Source: Paenibacillus brevis
GTDB lineage: Bacteria; Bacillota; Bacilli; Paenibacillales; Paenibacillaceae
Direction: 5' to 3'
Assembly: GCF_018919145.1 (NCBI RefSeq)
Contig: NZ_JAHLQJ010000008.1
Location: 124,001-188,000 of the forward strand
DNA: 64,000 bases
Shown here one piece after another: positions 17,115-26,137 of this stretch (the first letter of the stretch is position 1; the number at the start of each line of letters is the position of its first letter). The position numbers and the translations under genes are program-made. Under the pieces are notes generated by a model, which ran no database searches, was not told where the DNA came from, and saw only the letters and a list, made by a program, of their open reading frames with translations.

Positions 17115-18026
17115 TTGGCTGCAAATATTAAAAAATCCCGGGATATCCATAGTCTCTCACCGTTCATGAATATTGTGTTTAATGTGATTGCCGCTATGTT
17201 TTCCTTAGTCTGTGTTTTTCCGTTTGCATTTGTTGTGATTCTTTCGTTCACGGATGAGAAAAGCCTTGCTCAACATGGATACCGTCTCATTCCTGAAAAG
17301 TGGAGTACCTATGCCTATGAGTATATGTTCCAGAATGGGGCCCAGTTGCTTCAGTCCTATGGAGTTACCATTACGGTTACCGTAGTCGGGACATTGCTCA
17401 GCGTGATGATCATTGCCTTGTACGCCTACGGAATTTCCCGATCAAGCTTTAAATATCGCGGCTTTTTTTCATTTTTGGCATTATTCACGATGCTGTTCAA
17501 CGGTGGGCTCGTGCCCACGTTCATTGTGGTTACGCAGGTGCTTCATTTAAAGGATACGATTTGGGCGCTCATATTACCAATGATGATGAATGCGTTCAAC
17601 ATCATGATTATGCGTACCTTTTTCAAGAGCCTTCCGGATGGAATCATTGAATCGGCAAAAATTGATGGAGCTACCGAGTTTCAGATTTTTCGTAAAGTTG
17701 TGCTTCCCCTGTCACTGCCCGGGCTGGCTACGATCGGGTTGTTTTGCACACTGGCTTACTGGAACGACTGGTTTAATGCCCTTCTGTATATAGACAATCC
17801 AAATCTGGTTCCACTGCAATCCATGTTGATGCGAATCGAAAGCAGTATGTCATTTATTCTGCAAAATTCAAATACCAGCGGATTGGGGTCCCTTGCCGCC
17901 AGCTTACCTCAGGAAACATCCCGGATGGCTATGGTTGTTCTGGCAACAGGTCCTATCGTATTGGCGTATCCGTTTTTCCAGCGCTTTTTCATTCAGGGGC
18001 TGACCGTAGGCTCATTGAAAGAATAG
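17115..18026 (+). CDS. Sugar ABC transporter permease (LplC/CUT1 type)
   Basis: A 303-residue permease with six predicted helices and the EAA loop ESAKIDGATEFQIFRKVVLPLS near residue 190. The ending VLAYPFFQRFFIQGLTVGSLKE is characteristic of the LplC/YtcP group. It begins with TTG at 17115 after GAGGAGG; the ATG at 17108 is out of frame. It forms the heteromeric channel with the preceding permease, and the GH38 gene follows after 42 bases. Confidence 0.94.
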   Translation: MAANIKKSRDIHSLSPFMNIVFNVIAAMFSLVCVFPFAFVVILSFTDEKSLAQHGYRLIPEKWSTYAYEYMFQNGAQLLQSYGVTITVTVVGTLLSVMIIALYAYGISRSSFKYRGFFSFLALFTMLFNGGLVPTFIVVTQVLHLKDTIWALILPMMMNAFNIMIMRTFFKSLPDGIIESAKIDGATEFQIFRKVVLPLSLPGLATIGLFCTLAYWNDWFNALLYIDNPNLVPLQSMLMRIESSMSFILQNSNTSGLGSLAASLPQETSRMAMVVLATGPIVLAYPFFQRFFIQGLTVGSLKE

Positions 18027-18068
18027 CGGGTACGCAGTAACTGCCGTAAGCAGAAATGGAGCGTAGAG

Positions 18069-21000
18069 ATGAACAGAATTGAACGATTGATTCGTCACTT
18101 AAGTGAGTTGCAATGGAAGGAATCGCGAACACTGACCGGATGGAAGGTGAAGCGGGGACGGTACATCCTGCCTGGCCAATATGAATGGGATGAGGACATA
18201 TCAGTTGAGCATGCAGGAGATGCGCTTGATGGAAATGCCGGAACTACGTATTTACTGCACAACCAATTGAATATTCCTTTAGAATGGCCTTCGGAAGAGA
18301 TTGGACTGCGATTGCAATCTACCGGTGAGGGATTGCTGCGGATCAATGGGCACTCTTATCATGGCCTGGATAGCAATCATTCCTTTGTGTCGATTAATCC
18401 GCTTAAAGTAGGATACTTCCTTGAATTGGAAATCGAACTAATGGATCCGCACCCCAATCCGCCAGACTCCCTGAACCAGCAATTTGGCCCGCAACGGCAG
18501 CCGATTGCAGCCATAAATGCTCAGCTTGTACAAGTAAACCGGCCGGTCCGAAGTCTGATTTATACGCTTACAGTAGCGGCAGAAGCCGTAGCCCAGCTGC
18601 CGGAGCAGAATCTGGAAAAGGGCCGATTGATGAATGCTCTTTACAGGGTCTATGACGTCTTCCAGGATTTGTACGGTAATTGGGGGGAAGCGGGAGTTCC
18701 GGAGGCAAAAGAGATTCGGAAGCTTGAGGACGAGCTTCTCTATGCGCTTAACGAGGATTCCGCAGGCAACAAGGCTGGCGTAATGCATATGGTTGCCCAA
18801 TCCCATATCGATATTGCATGGCTCTGGCCGATAAGAGAAACAGTGCGGAAAGGCAGCCGAACCTTCTCGACAGCGCTTCGCTTAATCGAAGAATTTCCGG
18901 AATTTCATTATGCACAGAGTCAGCCGCAATTATATGCCTATGTTAAAGAACATGATCCTGAGCTTTACAGCCGAGTGAAGGAACAGGTTGCCAAGGGACG
19001 ATGGGAACTGGTAGGAGGGATGTGGGTTGAACCGGATCTGAACATCCCAAGTGGAGAGTCTCTAGTAAGGCAAAATTTATATGGACAGAAATTCTATCTG
19101 GAGGAGTTCGGCAAGCGTTCCTTTATTGAGTGGCTGCCGGATACCTTTGGATATTGCGCCTCCTTGCCGCAAATCTTGAAGCTTTCCGGCGTGGAGTTTT
19201 TCATGACCAGCAAGCTGAATTGGAGCGATACGAATCACTTTCCGTATGATATTTTTCATTGGGTGGGGATCGACGGAACTTCGATTCTGTCCTATCTTAA
19301 TCACGGGCTGGGTGAAGATACTCGTCCAAAAGATATTAAGGAGCATTGGGACTTCTTTCGCCAAAAAAACGTCCATAGTGAAGAAATGCTGCTTTATGGC
19401 CATGGCGATGGGGGTGGAGGGGCTACCAGGGAAATGGTAGAGTACGTTGCACGTTCTGCCAGCCTTCCTGGATTGCCTGCCAGTAAATTCAGCACGGCCG
19501 AGAAGTATTTCCGCGGAATGGAGGCTTCTGCAGATCGTTTTCCTAAATGGTACGGTGACCTGTATCTGGAATATCACCGTGGGACTTATACCACCCAGGC
19601 AAGGAACAAGAAAATGAACCGGAAGATGGAGCTGTTATATCGGGAGGCAGAGGTATGGAGCACCCTAGCGGCCAGCTTGGATCGAGAAGATACTGCAACC
19701 GAAAAATCCCTGCCGGGATTGGATAAAGGCTGGAAGCTGATTCTGCTGAACCAATTCCATGATATTATTCCAGGCTCGTCGATTTCCGAAGTGTACGAGA
19801 CTTCTTCCAATGAATACACTGAGATATCTAAAATCGGTAATGAAGTGTTAAGAACCGGGTTGGAGAGCCTCTGCTCGAAAATCAATACCTTGGGAGACGG
19901 TATTCCCTATATTGTATTCAACAGTCTTGGCTGGGAACGAAATGCTGTGATTAAGCTTCCGCTGGAAGCAGGAACTGAAGGAATGGCTGTTGACGGACAA
20001 GGGAGAAGACTGGAGTCTCAGATTACAGAGGAGGCGGAGGGGCGCTACCTGCTGGTGGTACACCCAGCAGTTCCAGCCTTCGGGTACACGACGATATGGC
20101 TTAGGACCAAACCGTTATCGTTGTCTTTGGCAGATAAACCGATTGCTTCACAGCAGCCGGATACGGATCAGCCATTACGATGGGAGACTGATCTGTATTT
20201 ACTGGAATTTAACAAGTACGGAGAGATTACCCGTTGGCTGGACAAAGAAGAAAACCGCGAGCTGCTGAAAGCGGGAGTGGTAGCGAACGAACTGCAATTT
20301 TTCCATGACCTGCCCGTGGAGTGGGATGCGTGGGATCTAGATCATCGTTATGCCGAGCAGTCTGCCGGAAAAGCAAAGCTAGAATCCTTCGGGATCATCG
20401 AAGCCGGAAGTGTCAGAGATGTACTGGGTTTGCGCTGGTCTTGGAGCCATTCTGTCATAGAACAGAAAATCATTCTTCAACATGGCCTGCGAAGAGTGGA
20501 CTTTAAAACCTCTGTCAACTGGCAGGAGAATCATAAATTGTGGAAGGTTGCTTTTCCTGTCGATCTTGTTTCTACAAAAGCCACCTACGAAATTCCGTTT
20601 GGTGCTCTGGAACGTTCTACTACCAATAATACGAGTTGGGATCAGGCACAGTATGAAGTTTGCGGGCACCGATGGGCAGATCTGTCCGAAGGCGGCTATG
20701 GAGTCAGTCTCCTGAATGATTGCAAATACGGATATGATATCAAGGAGGGAATTCTGAGACTATCGCTGCTGCGTGCGCCCAAATGGCCTGATGAGCATGC
20801 GGATTTGGGACATCACGAGTTCACCTATTCGGTATTTCCTCATCGGGGGAACTGGAGGGAGGCGCATGTCGTACGCACCGCAGCCGAATTAAACCAGCCG
20901 GTGATCATTGAGCAAGTAGGGACTAAGACAGGACCTCAGTTAAGCGAGGATTCATTCTTACACCTTTCCAGTAACCATGTTGTACTGGACACTATGAAAT

Positions 21001-21209
21001 TGGCGGAGGATGGACAGGGAACCATTCTGCGGTTTTACGAATCATCAGGTGCCCGCGAAGTAATCCGAGTGCAGTGGAAATGCTCAGTCGAAAGGGCCGT
21101 GCTAGTTAATTTGATTGAAGAAGAAATTGAAGAAGTACTATTAAATAACGGTGAGATATTCCTTGATTTTCATCCTTATGAGATCAAGACGATTAAGCTG
21201 ATTCGCTAG
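18069..21209 (+). CDS. GH38 alpha-mannosidase
   Basis: A 1046-residue zinc-dependent retaining alpha-mannosidase. Zinc-ligand motif AQSHIDIAWLWP lies near residue 245, the nucleophile Asp in WLPDTFGYCASLPQ near residue 357, and NQFHDIIPGSSI near residue 560; the last ~400 residues are the beta-rich C-terminal domains. Length matches bacterial GH38 enzymes of the ~1000-residue type. There is no signal peptide, so it acts in the cytoplasm on imported mannosides. It is the last gene of the first importer operon and is followed by a strong terminator. Confidence 0.95.
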   Translation: MNRIERLIRHLSELQWKESRTLTGWKVKRGRYILPGQYEWDEDISVEHAGDALDGNAGTTYLLHNQLNIPLEWPSEEIGLRLQSTGEGLLRINGHSYHGLDSNHSFVSINPLKVGYFLELEIELMDPHPNPPDSLNQQFGPQRQPIAAINAQLVQVNRPVRSLIYTLTVAAEAVAQLPEQNLEKGRLMNALYRVYDVFQDLYGNWGEAGVPEAKEIRKLEDELLYALNEDSAGNKAGVMHMVAQSHIDIAWLWPIRETVRKGSRTFSTALRLIEEFPEFHYAQSQPQLYAYVKEHDPELYSRVKEQVAKGRWELVGGMWVEPDLNIPSGESLVRQNLYGQKFYLEEFGKRSFIEWLPDTFGYCASLPQILKLSGVEFFMTSKLNWSDTNHFPYDIFHWVGIDGTSILSYLNHGLGEDTRPKDIKEHWDFFRQKNVHSEEMLLYGHGDGGGGATREMVEYVARSASLPGLPASKFSTAEKYFRGMEASADRFPKWYGDLYLEYHRGTYTTQARNKKMNRKMELLYREAEVWSTLAASLDREDTATEKSLPGLDKGWKLILLNQFHDIIPGSSISEVYETSSNEYTEISKIGNEVLRTGLESLCSKINTLGDGIPYIVFNSLGWERNAVIKLPLEAGTEGMAVDGQGRRLESQITEEAEGRYLLVVHPAVPAFGYTTIWLRTKPLSLSLADKPIASQQPDTDQPLRWETDLYLLEFNKYGEITRWLDKEENRELLKAGVVANELQFFHDLPVEWDAWDLDHRYAEQSAGKAKLESFGIIEAGSVRDVLGLRWSWSHSVIEQKIILQHGLRRVDFKTSVNWQENHKLWKVAFPVDLVSTKATYEIPFGALERSTTNNTSWDQAQYEVCGHRWADLSEGGYGVSLLNDCKYGYDIKEGILRLSLLRAPKWPDEHADLGHHEFTYSVFPHRGNWREAHVVRTAAELNQPVIIEQVGTKTGPQLSEDSFLHLSSNHVVLDTMKLAEDGQGTILRFYESSGAREVIRVQWKCSVERAVLVNLIEEEIEEVLLNNGEIFLDFHPYEIKTIKLIR

Positions 21210-21212
21210 ACC

Positions 21213-21256
21213 AAAAAATAAATGGAGCCGAAACGTTCGGCTCCATTTATTTTTAT
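21213..21256 (+). terminator. Terminator after GH38 gene
   Basis: A near-perfect stem of about 17 bp (AAATAAATGGAGCCGAA / TTCGGCTCCATTTATTT) with A and T runs on both sides, so it could work in both directions. Confidence 0.92.
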
Positions 21257-21666
21257 TAATGGCTCCAGCGTTGAACACGCGAAACGTGTGATACAGAATA
21301 TTCAACCTAGGGTGACGGTTTAATTGTAAAAAATACACCTGATTTCTGAACTTTAGCTCCGAATTTGAAAATAGCTGTATAAAGTACAGTTAGATTCGCA
21401 AAAACTCAGTCATTCTGAAAAAAACAGACTTTTAGCTGTAGGTGGTGCACTTAAACCTATGAAATTTAGAAATGACAAGGTTTTAGTTGCACTTTCTACA
21501 ATTCATCGACAAGGTGATCCAGCCATTAATCCCCGCGATCAGCCGCAACAGATTTAGGGTAGGGCTAGTGTCTTTAGGCGCAGTTTGGCAACAGGGGTTA
21601 TAGCTGTTCACTGACTCTTACTTCAGATTACAGTATTTTTAAAAGCTATAGAACGAAGTCACTTCG
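21257..21666 (+). other. Non-coding stretch with degenerate repeat units
   Basis: No credible gene is visible in these 410 bases. It holds three related ~21-base units: 21372-21392 (TAGCTGTATAAAGTACAGTTA), 21433-21453 (TAGCTGTAGGTGGTGCACTTA) and a weaker one at 21484-21504. They are spaced 61 and 51 bases apart. The first is an imperfect inverted repeat (CTGTA/TACAG). The region looks like decayed copies of an intergenic repeat. Confidence 0.5.
21372..21504 (+). repeat. Three degenerate TAGCTGTA-type repeat units
   Basis: Units at 21372, 21433 and 21484 share TAG-YTG and a TACA/GCA-type right half. The first two have identical length and agree in the first eight bases, plus GT.CA and TTA later. 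I believe similar units occur in Paenibacillus intergenic DNA, but this is from memory and untested. Confidence 0.4.
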
Positions 21667-21906
21667 CTAATAATTATCTATAAAAACAGGTTCCATGAAC
21701 CAGTCTTTAGATCCATAACTGGATTCATGTAGACTTCTTACATCTCTCGTTATGCGATGCTCCAAAAGTAGTTTTCTTAATCGTTGGCTTAAAATTAAAG
21801 GGTGGTACACATAACTTCCGTTAGAATCCCATTCATTCAATACATACTCAATTTGTTTGGAGTATGAATAGTCAATAAAAAAACTTAACTTGTTTACTGC
21901 TATCAT
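21667..21906 (-). CDS. Hypothetical small protein
   Basis: A 79-residue protein with no family I recognise. It is fairly polar, with short patches such as YSKQIEYVLNEWDSNGSYVYHPLILSQRLRKLL, and no signal peptide or membrane segment. AAGGAG lies about ten bases before the ATG, which supports expression. It sits in an AT-rich island between the GH38 and GH92 genes together with another small gene on the same strand, with base composition unlike its neighbours, suggesting acquired or decaying DNA. Confidence 0.5.
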   Translation of the reverse strand: MIAVNKLSFFIDYSYSKQIEYVLNEWDSNGSYVYHPLILSQRLRKLLLEHRITRDVRSLHESSYGSKDWFMEPVFIDNY

Positions 21907-21980
21907 TCTTATTCATCTCCTTGTATATTTATTTAGGAAGAAGCGGAAGCAGTAACTCACCCCTGAATAAATTAATCCTA

Positions 21981-22274
21981 CTACTTTGTATTGTGATTTC
22001 TATAAATCCAGATAGATATAAAAACGACCAGAAAAATAAAGGCAATAATTAAAAAAAGAAGTTTAAGAGGATTCTCTATCTCAATAATAAACATAGTGAG
22101 AAGAGCAGATAACAGTAATGATACATTTTCGAAAGTGTTTACTTTTGATCTATGCTTTAGTAAGCGAATAATCACTATTGACATAATGGAAAAATAAAGA
22201 GCAAGACCTAATACTACTAACCAATCAATAAAAATCACCCCATCTTGATCTATCGAATCTTTTATGAAACACAT
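21981..22274 (-). CDS. Hypothetical small membrane protein
   Basis: A 97-residue protein with three hydrophobic segments: residues ~15-37 (FIDWLVVLGLALYFSIMSIV), ~50-65 (VSLLLSALLTMFII) and ~70-92 (LLFLIIAFIFLVVFISIWIY), with a polar basic loop (RLLKHRSKVNTFEN) between the first two. I recognise no family. The ribosome binding site before the ATG is weak, so the start is uncertain. Strongly AT-rich like the next small gene downstream on the same strand. Confidence 0.45.
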   Translation of the reverse strand: MCFIKDSIDQDGVIFIDWLVVLGLALYFSIMSIVIIRLLKHRSKVNTFENVSLLLSALLTMFIIEIENPLKLLFLIIAFIFLVVFISIWIYRNHNTK

Positions 22275-22380
22275 AGAGGAGCCTAAAATGCAGTAATATA
22301 AGTATCTATATTGTAGACGGTTCGTTTATTCCATCATAACCTGATTAATATATTTCCTCCAATGTGTTTGGCGTTTAAGA

Positions 22381-22435
22381 AACAAAAACAAAAAGACCCC
22401 CAAACAAAGAATTTCTCTGCGTTTGGGAGTCTTTT
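22381..22435 (-). terminator. Terminator after GH92 gene
   Basis: On the minus strand, AAAGACTCCCAAAC pairs with GTTTGGGGGTCTTT around an AT-rich loop, followed by TTTTTGTTTTTG. It closes the regulator-GH92 operon. Confidence 0.85.
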
Positions 22436-22453
22436 GTATCTACACACATATGT

Positions 22454-24652
22454 TCAATTCTTAGGTTCTGTGATCGAAAAAGGCAACTCCTCAGGCTTGT
22501 AGCTTCGGTAGCTTGGAGCAAGACCGAGCCGGAAATCCAGCGATTTCCCTGCCATGATGTCTTCATGGGTAATGAACAGCTTTTGATACGGTTCGTTATC
22601 CAGGTTGACATCAGCTACGAAATTAGACTGCGGATTATTATTGTGAGTCTCAATCTTCATATGCTTGCCGTTAGGCAGCTCGATCTTGACACGATCGAAA
22701 AGCGGAATCCCCAATACATATTCATTGCTGCCGGGACATACCGGATAGAAGCCCATGGAGCTGAATACGTACCAACCGGACATACTGCCGTTGTCCTCGT
22801 CCCCGGGATATCCGTCAAAGCCGCTGTTGAACAGATTGGCTAGCAGCTGCTTGATGACGACCTGCGAGGAGGCCGGCTGACCCACGTAATTAAACAGATA
22901 AGGGATATGGAAGCTCGGCTGATTGGAAATGGCTAACTGCCCATAATCGATGGCCGCCATTTCACTCATCTCATGAATTTCAAAGCCATAACCAAGTACA
23001 TCAAATTCAGGTTCTTTATTGCACAGCTCGGTGATTTTTTCAAAGAAGCGCTCCTTAGAGCCGTAGGCCTCAATCAGACCCTGGATATCATGGAATACCG
23101 CGAAGCTGTTCTGCCAAGCGCTGCCTTCTGCATAATCAAGACCCCAGCTTGTGCTGTTAAAGTCAGGACGAAATTGTCCGGTTGCATCCTTGGCACGCAT
23201 GAAGCCGGTCTCCGGATCGAAGATGTTCCGGTAATTCAGCGCGCTTTGACGGTAATACTCAGCGGCTTCCCCGTTGCCAAGCATTTCAGCGACTCGGCTG
23301 ATACAGTAGTCACTATACGCATAGTCCAACGTATGGTTAACACTTTCATGATAATGACTTGGCACATAGCCGTACTTGATATAGTCAAGCGTACCTTGAC
23401 GCCCATAGCAGTCTTTTTCGCTTTGTGTCTTGGCGGCGGTAAGCATGGCTTCCAGTAATTCAGGCATTAGCTGCCGCCCAATCCCCTTGGCAGCTGCATC
23501 AGCTATTACCGCGTCAATAAGCGTTCCCGGCATGAGTCCTCGTTCATCCGGAGACAGCCATTTTGGCAGAAAGCCGGTCTCATGATAACTGTTCAGGAAG
23601 CCCTCCAGCATCTCTTCATATTCCTTAGGAGCAATAATGGAATAAAGCGGGTACACGGTTTTATAAGTATCCCAGAAGCCGTTGTTGGTATACAGGAACC
23701 CTTTTTTGACGGCTTTGGCGGTAGTATCGTAATGAATCGGCTCCATATTCTCATCCAGCTCATAGAATTTCTGCGGGAACAGGAACATCCGGTACAGGCA
23801 GCCATAAAAGGTACGCAAATACTCTTCGTTCGAATGGGAGACTTGGATTTTGTTCAAGTAATGATTCCAGGCCTGTGCGGCTTGGTCCTTCTGCTTATGG
23901 AGCGACTGACCTGAATCCCGCTGTAAGTTAAGCTCGGCCTGCTCCAGGCTGATAAATGAAGTAGCAAGCTTGGCCTCCAGGACATCGGTTTCACAGTCAT
24001 GGAAACGAATAACAACATGTTGATCCACACCGTTCAGGCGGGTTTTATTACAGAGAACGCCTTCAGCATTGTAATACCCGGAGGTGCTTAGATCAATATC
24101 TTTATTGAAGCTCATGGATACGTACATGCGGAACCCGTCGTCATGACAACCTGCGAAATTACTGATATAGCCGGTAATTTTACGATTCGCGGCATCGATA
24201 TGAAATTCGCTGATGTTCTTCACGTTCAGCACGATCCCGGCTTGCTTGCCGGAGTTGTACTTGATGTTCATCGTGGCGCCATAGCAGGTCGGAACGAGCT
24301 CGGTAATGATATTGTAACGCTGCTGCTTGACCTTGACATAATGCGGCTTGAAGATCGCTTCTTCAGGCCGGTAAGAGCTTTGGCAAGAGAAGAGGGAGCC
24401 TTTAATTTTCTCGTCCGCAATCGGTGTCATTAAGAAATAGGAGAAGTCTCCCATCCATGGACTTGGCTGGTGAGTTAGACGCAAACCCAAAAAGACGCGG
24501 TCATGGGGATCAAAGAACCAGCTTCCTTCCTGGTTGGTCTGAACCACAAAATGATTCATGCCAAAGGGAACCGATGTATAGGGCAGTGTGTTACCGTGCG
24601 AAAAAGCATGCTTATTGTGGGAGCCTTGTCGTGTATCAATGTAATGCAGCAT
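22454..24652 (-). CDS. GH92 alpha-mannosidase
   Basis: A 732-residue enzyme of the calcium-dependent inverting GH92 family, mostly exo-alpha-1,2-mannosidases. Conserved stretches include GSWFFDPHDRVFLGLRLTH near residue 45, NNGFWDTYKTVYPLYSI near residue 320, and GYPGDEDNGSMSGWYVFSSM near residue 640, which carries the catalytic acidic residues. No signal peptide is present, so it is predicted to be cytoplasmic, trimming imported manno-oligosaccharides. AGGAGG precedes its ATG, 33 bases after the regulator gene. Together with GH38 it makes a high-mannose glycan or alpha-mannan pathway likely. Exact linkage is not decided by sequence. Confidence 0.94.
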   Translation of the reverse strand: MLHYIDTRQGSHNKHAFSHGNTLPYTSVPFGMNHFVVQTNQEGSWFFDPHDRVFLGLRLTHQPSPWMGDFSYFLMTPIADEKIKGSLFSCQSSYRPEEAIFKPHYVKVKQQRYNIITELVPTCYGATMNIKYNSGKQAGIVLNVKNISEFHIDAANRKITGYISNFAGCHDDGFRMYVSMSFNKDIDLSTSGYYNAEGVLCNKTRLNGVDQHVVIRFHDCETDVLEAKLATSFISLEQAELNLQRDSGQSLHKQKDQAAQAWNHYLNKIQVSHSNEEYLRTFYGCLYRMFLFPQKFYELDENMEPIHYDTTAKAVKKGFLYTNNGFWDTYKTVYPLYSIIAPKEYEEMLEGFLNSYHETGFLPKWLSPDERGLMPGTLIDAVIADAAAKGIGRQLMPELLEAMLTAAKTQSEKDCYGRQGTLDYIKYGYVPSHYHESVNHTLDYAYSDYCISRVAEMLGNGEAAEYYRQSALNYRNIFDPETGFMRAKDATGQFRPDFNSTSWGLDYAEGSAWQNSFAVFHDIQGLIEAYGSKERFFEKITELCNKEPEFDVLGYGFEIHEMSEMAAIDYGQLAISNQPSFHIPYLFNYVGQPASSQVVIKQLLANLFNSGFDGYPGDEDNGSMSGWYVFSSMGFYPVCPGSNEYVLGIPLFDRVKIELPNGKHMKIETHNNNPQSNFVADVNLDNEPYQKLFITHEDIMAGKSLDFRLGLAPSYRSYKPEELPFSITEPKN

Positions 24653-24685
24653 GCAGAACCTCCTAACATGTTATAAAAAGTAGTA

Positions 24686-25780
24686 TTACAATCTTCTAAC
24701 GGTTTGCCGTTCGACGAGCTGCACGGGAACTATGACATTTTCCCGCGGCGGATGGTGCGGATTCTCAATCGTTGCAATCAGACTTTTTGCTGCGAGATAG
24801 CCCATTCGGCCAAAATCCTGCGAGATCGTGGTCAGCTTAGGCTCAACAAAGCTGGACAGATGAATGTTGTCAAAGCCGACAATCGAGAAGTCCTCCGGTA
24901 TGGATAGTCCGATTTCCTTGGCAATCTGCATGATCTCGATCGCAATCAGATCGTTCTCCGCTACAATCCCGGTAATGCCTTGCTCCTTAACTGCTTGAAT
25001 GAATTGCAGATAATATGCTCTGCCTTGTCCGTCTTCATGGGTCAGATAACGCTCAGTTAAGTCATTGACGCTGTAATCATTCAGGTTGTAATCATGAAGA
25101 GCCTTCAAATAGCCGAAGTAGCGCTCACGGATCGACGAGAAATTCTCAACATTCAAGGAGGAGACATAGGCAATTTTCTTATGGTTATTGTCGATCAGAT
25201 GCTTGCAAGCCATATAAGCTCCATTGGAATTATCGGAGACAACGGATAAGAATGGAATGCCGTCAATGGTCTTGTCCATCGTAACTAGCGGATATCGCTG
25301 TAAATGATATTGATATAGAATCCCGAGATCCGAATTGCTGCTAACCGGGTAGAAAATCAACCCGGCATTGAAGCTGCGCAGTGCTGCCTCCAGCAACTTA
25401 CGTTGACCGACAAGCGTATTGGACTGAATGTTCAAGGTATAGTCCGTTGTTGCCAGAAATTCATTGATCCCCTTCTCATAATCACCAAGTCCCGGGTTAT
25501 GGAAAAACGGAAGAATGAGCAAAATCTCTTTGCTGCCCTTAGCCAAGGTATGAGCAGGAGTGAGCTTAGTATTTACGAAGCTGCCCTTTCCTTGGACGCG
25601 AAAGATTAAATTGGCATTTTCCAGTTCGGTTAAAGCCCGCTTAGAAGTGATCCGGCTTACACTGAATTGCTTGGAAATCTCAGCTTCGGTAGGAAGCTGA
25701 TCCCCAGCCTTCAGCTCTCCGGAATCAATTTTTGCTTTGAGGTTATTTACAATGTGTTGATATAGCGGGATTTGTTCCAT
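24686..25780 (-). CDS. GntR-type regulator with LacI-type sensor domain (AraR-like)
   Basis: A 364-residue repressor with an N-terminal GntR winged helix (PLYQHIVNNLKAKIDSGELKAG, SVSRITSKRALTELE, GKGSFV) and a periplasmic-binding-protein-like effector domain (from ILLILPFFHNPG to SIPEDFSIVGFDNIHLSSF). This hybrid architecture is that of B. subtilis AraR. I use the ATG at 25780, with GAGGTG 8 bases upstream; a GTG at 25792 lies inside that Shine-Dalgarno. It is cotranscribed with GH92 and divergent from the second importer. Palindromes in the shared control region are likely operators. The inducer is probably a mannose-containing sugar (inference). Confidence 0.92.
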   Translation of the reverse strand: MEQIPLYQHIVNNLKAKIDSGELKAGDQLPTEAEISKQFSVSRITSKRALTELENANLIFRVQGKGSFVNTKLTPAHTLAKGSKEILLILPFFHNPGLGDYEKGINEFLATTDYTLNIQSNTLVGQRKLLEAALRSFNAGLIFYPVSSNSDLGILYQYHLQRYPLVTMDKTIDGIPFLSVVSDNSNGAYMACKHLIDNNHKKIAYVSSLNVENFSSIRERYFGYLKALHDYNLNDYSVNDLTERYLTHEDGQGRAYYLQFIQAVKEQGITGIVAENDLIAIEIMQIAKEIGLSIPEDFSIVGFDNIHLSSFVEPKLTTISQDFGRMGYLAAKSLIATIENPHHPPRENVIVPVQLVERQTVRRL

Positions 25781-25800
25781 AAGACATTTCACCTCGTCAA

Positions 25801-25836
25801 AATTGATATACCATTTTATTTATGTATATGTCAAAT
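25801..25836 (-). promoter_or_regulatory. Regulator promoter with overlapping operator half-sites
   Basis: On the minus strand TTGACA (25829-25834) and, at 18 bases, TATATC (25805-25810) form a promoter. The same bases contain TTGATATA and TGTCAAAT, imperfect versions of the ATTTGATATATCAAAT palindrome found before the divergent importer. This suggests autoregulation by the GntR-type protein. Confidence 0.5.
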
Positions 25837-26023
25837 TATACAGAGCTACTAACGGACGAACTTAAATAACAATTACGTTGAATATACGATAGATCCCGTG
25901 TTTCGGCAATAGAAAAGAACATAGCGGGCAAAGAGCAGTAGTCCTTTTTACTCTATATTATGGGGGAGACATAAAGTTTTTAATCTTTACTAGTTTACAT
26001 AATTATAAAGCTTTCGGAAACGA

Positions 26024-26089
26024 GCGCTTACATGTTTAAAGATCTTAAAATGTAAACGCTTGACAAAATAATATGGTATGCCTCAAAAT
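26024..26089 (+). promoter_or_regulatory. Second importer promoter with cre-like and inverted elements
   Basis: TTGACA at 26060-26065 and CAAAAT at 26084-26089 (18-base spacer) form a candidate promoter. TGTAAACGCTTGAC at 26051-26064 is a partial cre match overlapping the -35 box. GCGCTTACAT (26024-26033) and ATGTAAACGC (26050-26059) form an imperfect inverted pair around it. Confidence 0.45.
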
Positions 26090-26104
26090 AGGCTTTGTTC
26101 AGTG

Positions 26105-26120
26105 ATTTGATATATCAAAT
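26105..26120 (+). promoter_or_regulatory. AraR-like operator palindrome
   Basis: ATTTGATATATCAAAT is a perfect 16-bp palindrome 18 bases before the binding-protein start and just after the predicted transcription start. The known B. subtilis AraR operator ATTTGTACGTACAAAT has the same ATTTG...CAAAT arms and length. It is the likely binding site of the divergent GntR-type regulator. Confidence 0.65.
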
Positions 26121-26137
26121 TATGAGGGGGCATCCAA

